Source: Lytechinus pictus (lineage: Eukaryota > Echinodermata > Echinoidea > Temnopleuroida > Toxopneustidae). From it: a stretch of 64,000 bases of DNA. Shown here one piece after another: positions 55,282 through 64,000 of the stretch. Position 1 is the stretch's first letter, and each line of letters begins with the position of its first letter. Made by a program: the position numbers and the translations under genes. The notes beneath the pieces were generated by a model. It was not told the DNA's origin and did no database searches. It saw only the letters and a program-made list of their open reading frames with translations. Location: the NCBI RefSeq assembly GCF_037042905.1, contig NC_087252.1, positions 13,945,201-14,009,200 on the forward strand. The letters are read 5' to 3'.

Positions 55282-57318
55282 AAACCAGACAGAGAGCCTG
55301 TGTGGAGATGCTATTGGCTGCCCAGGTCGGACTGCCTCCAACCTGAGGCGGTCTTGGAGTGATCTAACAAAAGAGTGAATGATTATGCTAGGAATCAGAC
55401 AAAGACTGGTATGTATTTTTATTTATAAGAGTAAAGAATATATTTTATATGCATCAAGAAGAATTAAAGATCACTATCTCTTAAATTTTATTTTGTTGTA
55501 ATTGTCATGCAACTAATCCAAAATATCTATAATTTTTTTACATCCACCCATCAGAGGTGGGTCCGAGGACAGGTTTTGGGGTTGTCTGGCCATCCTGTCT
55601 TTCTTAAATTATTCTGATAAGTAAAGAACTGTTTGATTTTAAACTTTGTCCAAGAATGCATGTAGGATTGATTATACTTTAATTATTTTGAGGGTATCAA
55701 GGTCACCTGAATATACATCGTTCCTGTGATAAATAAAGAACCCTTTGATGGTTCAACTTCAACTTGGCAAATATATATTTGGGAGTGACAATGATCAGGT
55801 TAGGTCAAATGTAAAAATTAACCAGAGATGGTTGGCAAATTTGTGTGTTTAATATTTTTATCTTTTGATGTTGCAATGGCGGATGCATAAATTTCTAAAC
55901 TTACAAATGTACCCCCATGATCCTCAACGGGTTAAGGATTGGTGTCACGGCTAAATACTAATTAAAAAACAAGTATTATTCTTTGTCTATTTCAGTCATT
56001 CAGTAATTAAATTGCTGCATTTGTGGAAAACTTCATAACTGAACAGTTCTGTGTGTAGTGACTTCAAAATTTGTTATTGACAGATTCTTCTTTGGCCTAG
56101 ATCCCCTGTGTTTGTGGGGGGGGGGGGTAGGCACAGATCTGGGGGGGGGGTACACCCCCCAAAAAATTGTTGAAAGTACTGTGTATATATGCAAGTGATG
56201 ACCAGTTTTTTGGGGGTTGTCAACATTTTCTGGACAAAAGTGCCCCTCCTTTTGGAAATTCCTGGATCTGCGCCTGGGGTGAGGCGAGTCAAAATCACCC
56301 TTCATAGTTTTTTTTTAAGATCCTCCTGCTGTGATCCCTGTTTGCATGGAGAACATTTATAATTGTGGCATTACTGCACTTTGTTAAATCTTTAGGTGGT
56401 AAAGTGAAGCCAAATATGGAGATTGTGCTGGCAGCCATGAGGGACAAGGCCAAGCATTGGGTCCATGGCCAGGAGACCGAGACTGGGGCATCTGAGCAAC
56501 TGGTTAGTTTTACATAAAAGATTTATCACACAAAGTCATAACAAAGTTGAAAATATATATACCTAAGGATCATTTCATTAATTTTGCTATATTCTTTCAT
56601 TCATTTTCTCGAGAAATGAGCATAATTTCGATTGAAATTTGTACAAGATGGTTCTCCCTATAGAAATAGGTAAACTGGTTTACAATGAAAAATTCAGATT
56701 TTTTAAAAGCTAGAATAATTATCCCTAACCCATAGAATTCCTATCATTCATTTTGAATTAATTAAATCTGAATTTTAACGGGGATAGTTCTTCTTTCCTC
56801 ATGAAAATTTCTGCAAGGAATAGTAAGTAGCTTCAACTACTATTGCCAGATTGAGGGATTTTTGTTCAGAGTTGGTAAATGATTTAAGATTTCCAAAATG
56901 AAATAAAAATGTTGAATCATAGTAAGTCAATTTAAAAAAAATCAATGCGGAATGGTTTGAAGATGTAATTAAAGTTAAGTCAAAAATTATTTTCTTGATG
57001 TACAGCTTTCACATAAGGCAGCCTGCTTCTGGACATGGGGAAGCCAGAGGAGGAAAAGGAGGTTGAGGCGGAACCTCAAGCTGTTCCCGAGGCACCATTG
57101 ACATCCAGGGTAGATGGGGTCTACCGGTAGTTGATTGTGTAGGACACCAAGATGACACCCAGCAAAAGAGAAGAGAAGGTGCTCTTCCTGTTATGACCAG
57201 CACACCAAGTACCAGGAGCATGGATCTGCAGCAAGTTCAGCAGGAGACGCTCAGAATGCAGCAAGCTATGCTGCAAACATTTAAAATCATCCATGTTGAT
57301 TTTTGTAATTATCCACAA
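55282..57318 (+). pseudogene. Myb/SANT-like protein relic (Harbinger second ORF type)
   Basis: Three plus-strand exon-like blocks: 55282-55408, 56396-56502, 57006-57318, with donors gtatgt and gttagt and acceptors tttgcag, atctttag and gtacag. The first encodes RTASNLRRSWSDL and, after a frame change, NDYARNQTKTG; the second continues GKVKPNMEIVLAAMRDKAKH; the third has an acidic stretch and a glutamine-rich coiled-coil-like end (MDLQQVQQETLRMQQAML). 'R-x-W-S-D-L ... TGG' is the signature of the Myb-like DNA-binding protein of Harbinger transposons and its domesticated relatives. At least two frame breaks suggest decay. Confidence 0.4.
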
Positions 57319-57924
57319 TTGTTTGCAGCAGTTTGTTAATGGAAATCAGTAGTAACATTAAACAATGCAACTTTCTCTGCATTTTTTTTTTACTGGAAAC
57401 CTGTTGAATATTGTTTTAGAAAATGAAGTAAATCACCTTGAACTTTGGAAATTTCCGAAAGCATATATTTTAGCAAGTAATATGAAAATGAGATATACCA
57501 TGGTCACATTTGGTGGCCTTACGGCTAGTCGAAATCAGTCGTTTTATGTATTACTATACAAACCACCTACATGAAGCTGGTACAAGGATGAGTAAAATGG
57601 CTGATTTTGACTCGCCATAATGCCACCGGCTGGCAAATGTGACCTAGACATAAGTTGTTGATGTCATTGTCTCATAATTTTGAACAAAAAAATGACAAAG
57701 ACTACATTCTTCAGGATTGAGAAAGTTAAACTTGAACTTTATTCTCATCTCAGTAGATAGAAGATAATGTTATTCATTCAATACTGCGGTAGAATTTGAA
57801 CAAATGCCTTGCAATGCAAAATAAAAATTTAGGTTCTGAAATCTTGATGGGAATCCCTGTGCAAGAACAGTATTAAAGTTTTTCAATTAAATTCAAAGTA
57901 TTATAATGGTTCATAACGAGTTCT

Positions 57925-58470
57925 TAATAAGTGATTGCGAATAAAATTATTTTAAATGTATAATTCAATGAGAAATAAATTGTTTAAAAGAGGATAAATT
58001 GCGAGAGAAGAGATAGAAAAAGAAAGAAAGTATTAAGAAAGAGACGTCTGAGTTGTGTGATCGTAATTTAATTGAGAAAAGAAAACTGTTCTTAATAAGT
58101 GATAAGTTTTTCCCTATTCTCGCTTGCAAATAAAATTATTTTAAATGTATAATTCTATGAGAAATAAATTGTTTAAAAGAGGATAAATTGCGAGAGAAAG
58201 AGATAGAAAAAGAATGAAAGTATTAAGAAAGAGACATCTGAGTTGTGTGATCGTAACTTAATTGAGAGAAGAAAACTGTTCTTAAGTGATAAGTGTTCCC
58301 CATTCTCAATTGCAAATTAAATTATTTTAAATATATAATTCAGAATTAAATTGTTTAAAATGGAGAAAGGGAGAGAGAAGAGGAAGAAAAAGAAAGGAGA
58401 ATTATTAAGAAAGAGATGTATGATTTGTGTGACTGATATTTTAATTGACAGTAGAAAAAAAATGATTTAA
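57925..58470. repeat. Tandem triplication, ~185-bp unit
   Basis: Three successive copies (about 57925-58105, 58107-58290, 58290-58460) share 'aaataaattgtttaaaagag', 'attaagaaagagac' and 'gaaaactgttcttaa'. The first two are about 95% identical, the third more diverged. Non-coding, inside the Harbinger-like element. Confidence 0.85.
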
Positions 58471-59689
58471 CCTTTAGGTTGGCCTCCGACTATAAAAATA
58501 CAATTGCACCATCCCTGTTGGCCCATAAAGGAAAATATTATTGATTGTTACATAAAATATTACCAAGCAAAACATTAAGTCTTATTCGCCCCCCCCTCCC
58601 CCCCATATAATTGCCACACCTTCAACACTATGGATCTATGTTTTATGAAATTGCTCATTTGGATATTTTGGAAATATTTTTAACATTGCCAAGAAAGCAA
58701 CAACAACAAAAAAGAACCTTTTTGAAATATTATGGACAAATGTGATTCAAAATCTTTTCCTCCACTTTTTCTAACAATATTATAATGTTTTGAATAATGG
58801 CATTGAGGAGGGGTGGTGTGATTGAATTGATGAATTTAATTATTTGATCCTTGTCAAATAATTTGGATATACATATTTTCATCCAATGTAAATATAATGT
58901 GTAGGCCTAGGCTGTTTACCCCCCCCCCCCCCTCTTCCAGAATAATCCCCCTCTTGCTATCTCTCTTTCTCTCTCTCATTGTATGTTAGATGTTCGGGGA
59001 CAGTTTTGTCCCATCATTGAGGTTATCAATAATTTAGTTTTATTCCTGGCTTTTATAAAGCAACCACAAAGAAAAAATAAAACATCTCTCAGTTGTCCCC
59101 GTTCAGGGATTTTCGATGATGGCTAGTTTTTCTTACTTTATTACATGTACTATGTAGACACAAGTGTGAAATTAAAAAAGGAATCCACACAAATTTCGGG
59201 TCACTGTACTATATAGTGTAAGTTTTGATAAATATATCAGTCGGATATTTCATTTCTCCTTTTGTTTACGTGTTCGATCGTCGTCTGTCTTGGATTGAAG
59301 CAAGTCGAGCGACGGGGAAGAAAAATATAAGTTAGGTCTGTTTTGAGTGAAAGATAGACCTCCTCCGGCATGCCCCTCCTTCTCAATCATCACCCAGTTT
59401 TTATGACCTGTTAAAGAAAAATGAGACTGCCAAGGTGAGAAATTAAGATGTCCAATGAGCGCGTCCTAATCTTACTTTGAAGTTCCAACTTATTTTTGCA
59501 AGTGTGGGACTAGGCCGTATTGACTGCTATTCAAGTTTTCCTCGTAAAATTGAACTTGCAGTACAAGTCTGTTCAATCGTTAAAATAAAGTTAGCTCACA
59601 TACTTCTGAGTATTTCAGTTGATTTAGGGTAGTATTTCTTGGTATGTCTTATAGAACTTGTAAATATTTGGATTGACAAAGATGGTTAA
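58471..59689. other. No recognisable gene
   Basis: AT-rich sequence with C runs (58919-58932). No credible coding frame or repeat boundary. Confidence 0.4.
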
Positions 59690-59851
59690 ATGGTAAAAAA
59701 CAGCAAAAAAAGAGGCGGCTTAGGAGGTACAACTGTACACCAACAACACATCGTCGCATATCGCATAGAGGTTGAACCAGCGGCCAACTCGCCAGCCGGA
59801 GGCTCTGACAATAAAGGTCACGGTAGCAAAGAAAAAGAGCAGACTGCCTAA
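59690..59851 (+). CDS. Small 53-codon open frame, hypothetical
   Basis: ATG in fair context (ttaaATGg) opens MVKNSKKRGGLGGTTVHQ, then HIVAYRIEVEPAANSPAGG and KGHGSKEKEQTA before TAA. Hydrophilic and basic at both ends, with a composition unlike translated AT-rich non-coding DNA. It could be an exon of the Harbinger-like element's gene or chance; no domain is recognised. Confidence 0.2.
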   Translation: MVKNSKKRGGLGGTTVHQQHIVAYRIEVEPAANSPAGGSDNKGHGSKEKEQTA

Positions 59852-60559
59852 GTTCAAGTTCAACTTTAAAGCCTTATGTTTTGAGTAATTTAAAGGGTTT
59901 AGTCCAACTGCATCGCTCTATTCACAGCATAACTTTTCAAAAACACTATAATCATTAAGATTTACTTAAACTAGAACTAGATTCTATCTTAGAAGATTTT
60001 TATTATTGAGCTGTCACAGGGTTGATAAATTTAAAAAAAATTAAACCACAACCTATTATTCCCCCCACTTCACTTAAAATCTAGATCTTCCTAGGCCCTA
60101 TTTTTACTAAATTAAATGAAATTTTCTGTAATTACCTTATTGCGTAGCCTATACAAGGCTTATGTCACCCTTCTAATTATTCTTGAAGCCGTAGACAGGT
60201 GAATACTGTATATGGTAGCCTACTTGGGACATATCCTGAGCAGCTGCCTTGAAATAGTTTTGCCGGAGTTTTTAGGACTTTGCCGTTGGTACAGGAGCTA
60301 CGGCAAAACCCCACTTGATTTGCCGGAGTTTTTTAAAAGTTTTGCCGTAAAAAACTCTGGCAAAGTTTTATGCAATGGAAAACTCCGGCAATTTTTTTTT
60401 TGCCGTAGTTTCCTGATTTTTTGCCGTAAAAAACTCCGGCAAAAGTTTTATGCAACGGGGCCCAGAACTCCAGCCAGCACATTTAGACAGTCGATGTGGC
60501 GTTAAGGAATTGCACCAACGCGCATGCGTTGTGCGCCCCCAAAAACGATCACGCGATCG

Positions 60560-60930
60560 ATCATAACCAAGTGTTTATGCTAGAAGTGTTTATTTGACTG
60601 ATGTAATAAACATTATCGCGTTAAACGTAAAATTTCACAAAATTAATTGTTATAAATAAAACACGTTATAGATTAAAAGCATCATAGTCATATAATAACC
60701 TGTATTTGTGTATAACATAAAAGCTTTCAATGAATTTTGGAATTTGGAAACATGCTTATTTATCAATGATCACGCCGCCGATAAATAAACACCTAAACGG
60801 CACCTAAACCCCTAAACGTATGAGAAAACTATACCCGCATTCCGTAAACACATAACGTGTAATTATAAACGCAAGCCTAAACACACCAGTGACATAATAA
60901 ACACGTCATGTGTTCTGTCTTTTTACAGTG
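60560..60930. repeat. AAACAC/GTGTTT-rich subterminal region (right end)
   Basis: Contains 'aagtgtttatgctagaagtg', 'aaacacctaaacggcacct' and 'ataaacacgtcatgtg', the same hexamer family as the left end, and terminates in TTTTTACAGTG. Confidence 0.6.
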
Positions 60931-61706
60931 TAGGTCCCGGTGGTTTGCCCATAAATATGTTGTTCATGTTTAAAAGAATGTGGGCCCGATATGTTCCAAT
61001 GGCCTTCATGGTCGATTGCATATGGGTCTCATATGCTTCCTGGCTGCAGATGCCTTAGAATCCCAGGTGGTTTGTACATTGGGCCCATGTGTCAAAGAAT
61101 ATTGGCATCTGGGTCACACATTGTCTTTCTACCTTGGTATTTTGAAGAAAACATCTTTGCAAGAACGTTCCTTCGTATCGCTTGATTATTATTTGAATTT
61201 GAAGGTAACTTTATTTTATATGGCCAATTGTACAAGAAAACATTATACAAAAATAATATATCTAAATGCTCAAGGAAATATAGAAGAGGCATGACATAAC
61301 CATTCATCTAAATTAAATAATACAACGATTTGAAGACATTAAAACCACATTCAAAAAGGTAAAATATTATAGGACCTGCGTAAAAAGCAGAACTGAATCG
61401 GCAGCATCCAGACAAATATCCAGATTTAAATCTAAACGAAAAATAAATCGATTAACTAAAGAAATTGCAAAACATAGAATTGTGGGTATCTCATTCATCA
61501 ACGAAAGAATTAAAAGGTAATTGCAACTATTACCCAGCCAGTATGATATGCAGCGTAACTCGCTTTGGTGTAACATTTTCATTCACTCAAGGACAATTTT
61601 TTGAAAGAACGTACATACTGTTTATTTCTTGCTTTACCTAGCAAAATGATTAAGGGAGACAGCCGACCGTGTTTCTTGCAAGCAATAAAAAATGTTCACA
61701 TCTTAC

Positions 61707-61988
61707 CGTGTTTCGTCAGCACAGCGAGATTGTTGTAACCGGCTTTGGCAAGTACACTGCACATGACACTTCTCTTGTTTTTCACCTTGTGGCTTATCTT
61801 CTCCAAAAGACCAAGGGTGCCATTTGAGAGTTGATTTGAGGTGAAGCTGTTCCTGTATTTCAAGAATCTCTGTCCAGATACACCAAGAGCATGGGTGAAA
61901 GGTCGAATGTCGGTCATGAGAAGTCGAAAAGCGAGGTCAAGAAGTTCAACCAAACATGTCTTGTCTTGAAGTGGAAATGGCACCAACC
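61707..61988 (-). CDS. Death-fold-like exon A
   Basis: 282 nt, acceptor 'attattttcaacag', donor gtaaga; phase 1-1. Encodes CLVELLDLAFRLLMTDIRPF, THALGVSGQRFLKYRNSF, TLGLLEKISHKVKN and the tail CSVLAKAGYNNLAVLTKHG. Same strand, same intron phase and same tail pattern as the exons at 31.6-35.1 kb; it would splice in frame to 35141-34905 across the large element. It could instead belong to a neighbouring paralogue. Confidence 0.55.
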
Positions 61989-62095
61989 CTGTTGAAAATA
62001 ATAGTGTTTTGGTTTTTTTTTTAACAAATGCACACCTTGTTACAAATAATCCTTAAAGCATTTCCACTTATTTGAATGCAGGATAAAAGAGCATA

Positions 62096-62160
62096 GGTGT
62101 CGTGGCCGGGATCGAACCCGGGACTTTCTAAATATATAGAGACCACTAGGCCACGGCACC
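62096..62160 (-). tRNA. tRNA-like relic (probably pseudogene or SINE head)
   Basis: Minus strand reads GGTGCCGTGGCCTAGTGGTC ... CCCGGGTTCGATCCCGGCCA ... CGACACC. The A-box TGGCCTAGTGG and B-box GGTTCGATCC are canonical, and the acceptor ends pair at six of seven positions. The total of 65 nt is too short and the anticodon arm is abnormal (an AT-rich 'tctatatatttaga'), so it is not a working tRNA. Confidence 0.5.
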
Positions 62161-62349
62161 TCCACCTAATAATGGACGTGCGAAACGATCAGAGTGTAGT
62201 TTGTTATCCAAAGATGTGCCACGTACCACCACACGTTGTTCTAAAGTGAAAAAATGATAACTGAGTTTCTTCTTAATTTCTTCCGTACAAAGTTATCATT
62301 TACAGTTGTGTTTAATGTGTGAAATATAGCGGCTTCACACATTTACGTC

Positions 62350-62490
62350 TCCTAACTTGTTAAAGGACAAATCTACCCCCAAAAAACGTTGATTTGAATA
62401 GAAAGATTTAAAAAAACAAGCATAATACTGAAAATTTTCATCAAAATCGGATGTAAAATAAGAAAGTTATGATACTTTAATGATACGTAC
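62350..62490. repeat. Fragment of the 'aaatcggatgnaaaataa' dispersed family
   Basis: 'aaggacaaatctacccccaa' then 'gaaaattttcatcaaaatcg' and 'aagaaagttatgatac', diverged from the neighbouring element at 62491 and from 20979. Confidence 0.5.
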
Positions 62491-63095
62491 TTTAAAGGGG
62501 AATCCAACCCAAACAAAAAATTGTTTTTATAAGGTTAAGAAAAATCAGACAAGTTGATAGGTGAAAGTTTGAACAATATTGGACAAACAACAAGAAAGTT
62601 ATGATTTTTTTAAAGTTGTAAATATTGGTAATCACTATACCCATGGAGACTTCAAATTGGCCGCATATGGGGTGTCATAGTGATGTAATGCAAGGACTAC
62701 TCTTTCATGCACTCCAATACATATTTTGGCTAAAATGTCATTTTTCCCAAAAGTTTTATTTCAAATTATATTTTTCTTTCATGAGGACATGAAAACAATA
62801 TTCTACCTGGGTTATATTTAGATTACTTCCCCGGGGAATGGGTAGTTAAGAGAAAACTACAAATCCCTGATAATAAAGTACATGGCCTATGGGAAAGTTG
62901 TCCTTGCCCCTTGTCATAATTTACTTACCCAGTTGCCAATTTGAAATCTACATAGTATTAGTGATCTCAATTTTAAAGCAGCTATAACTTTTTTATTGCT
63001 TGTCCGATTTCTTTCAAACTTTCACCATTCTATTTAATTTATTTTTCTTCTTCCCAACACAACATTTTATGGCCAAGGCTGGATACCCCTTTAAA
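62491..63095. mobile_element. 605-bp TIR element, TTTAAAGGGG...CCCCTTTAAA
   Basis: The left end TTTAAAGGGGAATCCAACCC is mirrored by GGCTGGATACCCCTTTAAA at 63095. Inner arms share 'gaaagttatgattttttta' / 'agctataacttttttattg' and 'gtgaaagttt' / 'aaactttcac'. Non-coding. Confidence 0.7.
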
Positions 63096-63355
63096 GTTTC
63101 GCTTAATTTAACAAATCAGTTATATGCACATCTTGGTCAGGATGCAAATGAGGGGACTGATGACATCACTCACTCAGTATTTCTTTTGTATCTTATTATA
63201 TGAGATATGAAATATTTTTTATATATTGTCCTGTGAAACAAAGTTGTATTCCTCCCTAAACATGTGGCATTACCATTGTTATAACATTTTATTGTTCAGT
63301 TAAGTTGGTCCTTAATGTCAAATGGTAAAAATAAATTGAAATATTGTACAATTCA
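63096..63355. other. No recognisable feature
   Basis: AT-rich; includes 'gatgacatcactcactcagt'. Nothing I can assign. Confidence 0.4.
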
Positions 63356-63590
63356 AACAATAATAAACAAAAGAAATTGTGAGTGATGGACATCATCGAC
63401 TCTCTCATTGGCATGTTACTGAGTTATGCGTATAACTGTTTTGTGAAGAATAAGCGAAACTTTAAAATGTGATAACCTTCTTGTATTAGATCTGATTTTG
63501 TTCAAATTTTCAGCATTATGCTCGTTTGATTTTTCTATATTTAACTCTATTCAAATCAACATTTTTCTGGGATGGACTTGACCTGTAATG
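63356..63590. repeat. Dispersed repeat, copy 2 (pairs with 19997-20230)
   Basis: Same order of phrases as the copy in the Ig-gene intron, ending 'tttctgggatggacttgacc'. Non-coding. Confidence 0.55.
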
Positions 63591-63890
63591 TAAATCATTT
63601 TGATCGTATGTACAGTAATCCATATTTTCTTCTTAACCATGCTAACTATGATAGGTCTAACCATAATTTTGTACATTTTCTTTTCCCATTATCATGTTTT
63701 CGACATCAGTCTAGTTCTTGTAGGCATACAGCAACAATCTATCTATCTCACTCGCCGTCAAGTAACCTATGATAACCATCATGTTTTCACCATCTCTCTT
63801 AATCTTTTCGACATCAACACCTTTTAGTAGGCATAGTTATAGGAACAACATAAAATCCCTGATATCCCCCCCCCCCACCCTTCTCTCTCT

Positions 63891-63956
63891 ATCCCTCCCC
63901 CTCATCTTACTCGCTTTCTATTCATCCCTCCCCCTCATCTTACTCGCTTTCTATTC
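63891..63956. repeat. Perfect 33-bp tandem duplication, pyrimidine-rich
   Basis: 63891-63923 and 63924-63956 are identical (atccctccccctcatcttac, tcgctttctattc), in a long CT-rich tract that reaches the end of the window. Confidence 0.95.
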
Positions 63957-64000
63957 ATCTTTTCTCTCTCTCCCTGTGTCTCTTTCGCTCACATATGTAC

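Larger units (their letters stand above)
52277..60462. mobile_element. 8.2 kb PIF/Harbinger-like transposon with CAG target duplication
   Basis: The left end GGCCCCGTTGCATAAAGCTT and the right end (complement of GGCCCCGTTGCATAAAACTT) agree at 24 of 25 positions. Both are bordered by CAG (52274-52276, 60463-60465). Both ends continue into many copies of 'ttgccagagttttttaag' or 'ttgccggagttttttaa' in subterminal inverted arrays (52290-52445; 60255-60450). PIF/Harbinger-type elements duplicate three bases, TWA or CWG. The interior has Myb/SANT-like exons (55282-57318), the second protein of Harbinger elements, but I find no DDE transposase, so the copy is non-autonomous or decayed. Confidence 0.6.
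35355..60930 (-). mobile_element. Candidate 25.6 kb CACTA/EnSpm-like transposon with nested insertions
   Basis: CACTGTAAAA at 35355 and its complement TTTTACAGTG ending at 60930 face each other, with TA on both outer sides (35353-35354, 60931-60932). The match extends outwards as CCTACACTGTAAAA. Both subterminal regions are dense in AAACAC-type words. Inside, the transposase-like ORF (48865-51441, minus) reads away from the right end, and an 8.2 kb Harbinger-like and a 3.6 kb fold-back element are nested. Without these the core is about 13.8 kb. CACTG starts are typical of CACTA/EnSpm elements. Alternative: two unrelated solo ends. The flanking death-fold exons, which would rejoin in phase, support a single insertion. 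Confidence 0.5.

Noticed and set aside
44657-61988. Joining the exon at 61707-61988 to the CIDE-N gene's first exon
   Set aside because: 'ctgcag' before 44742 could act as an acceptor, but the phase would destroy the CIDE-N reading frame.

Overview
The window looks like AT-rich nuclear DNA from a marine invertebrate, most likely an echinoderm and perhaps a sea urchin. The reasons are short exons bounded by GT/AG, CR1/L2-like LINEs (one with a 2A-like peptide, a combination known from sea urchin retrotransposons), many inverted-repeat elements and fold-back elements, and genes of expanded immune or death-domain type. The species is an inference. There are no operons, no prokaryotic features and no CRISPR array.

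Left part (1-14.8 kb): almost only repeats. A tandem array (1-640), a 4.1 kb fold-back element (2599-6728) that itself holds a tRNA-derived SINE and an 846-bp hairpin-ended element, a small MITE (8070-8258), and a 1.8 kb element made of GC-rich clustered repeats (11116-12916).

Middle-left (14.8-25.9 kb, + strand): one convincing gene, a two-Ig-domain type I membrane receptor. Its signal-peptide exon is at 14790-14859, two Ig exons at 22261-22614 and 23538-23951, and a transmembrane exon at 24664-24741, all joined in phase 1. Its 7.4 kb first intron carries a nearly complete LINE on the minus strand (15.4-19.2 kb; endonuclease, reverse transcriptase, N-terminal 2A-like motif, one 7-bp frameshift duplication) and a second 5'-truncated LINE.

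Middle (27-35 kb): a decayed LINE, several MITEs, and minus-strand exons of a gene made of repeated death-fold-like domains (31648-31890, 34304-34552, 34905-35141). A fourth exon of the same kind lies at 61707-61988.

Right part (35.35-60.93 kb): between these death-fold exons lies what I read as one very large CACTA/EnSpm-like transposon. Matching CACTGTAAAA ends sit at 35355 and 60930. Inside are an intact 858-codon transposase-like ORF (48865-51441, minus), a seven-exon CIDE-N/SAMD3-like gene (39067-44741, minus), a 3.6 kb fold-back element (45071-48670), and an 8.2 kb PIF/Harbinger-like element (52277-60462) with 25-bp terminal inverted repeats, a CAG target duplication and relics of a Myb/SANT-like gene. 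If this is right, the death-fold gene is interrupted in an intron by a nested 25.6 kb insertion, and its exons still splice in phase.

The last 2 kb holds a tRNA-like relic and more inverted-repeat elements. All joins between exons are inferred from splice signals and reading phase; no transcript evidence was available.
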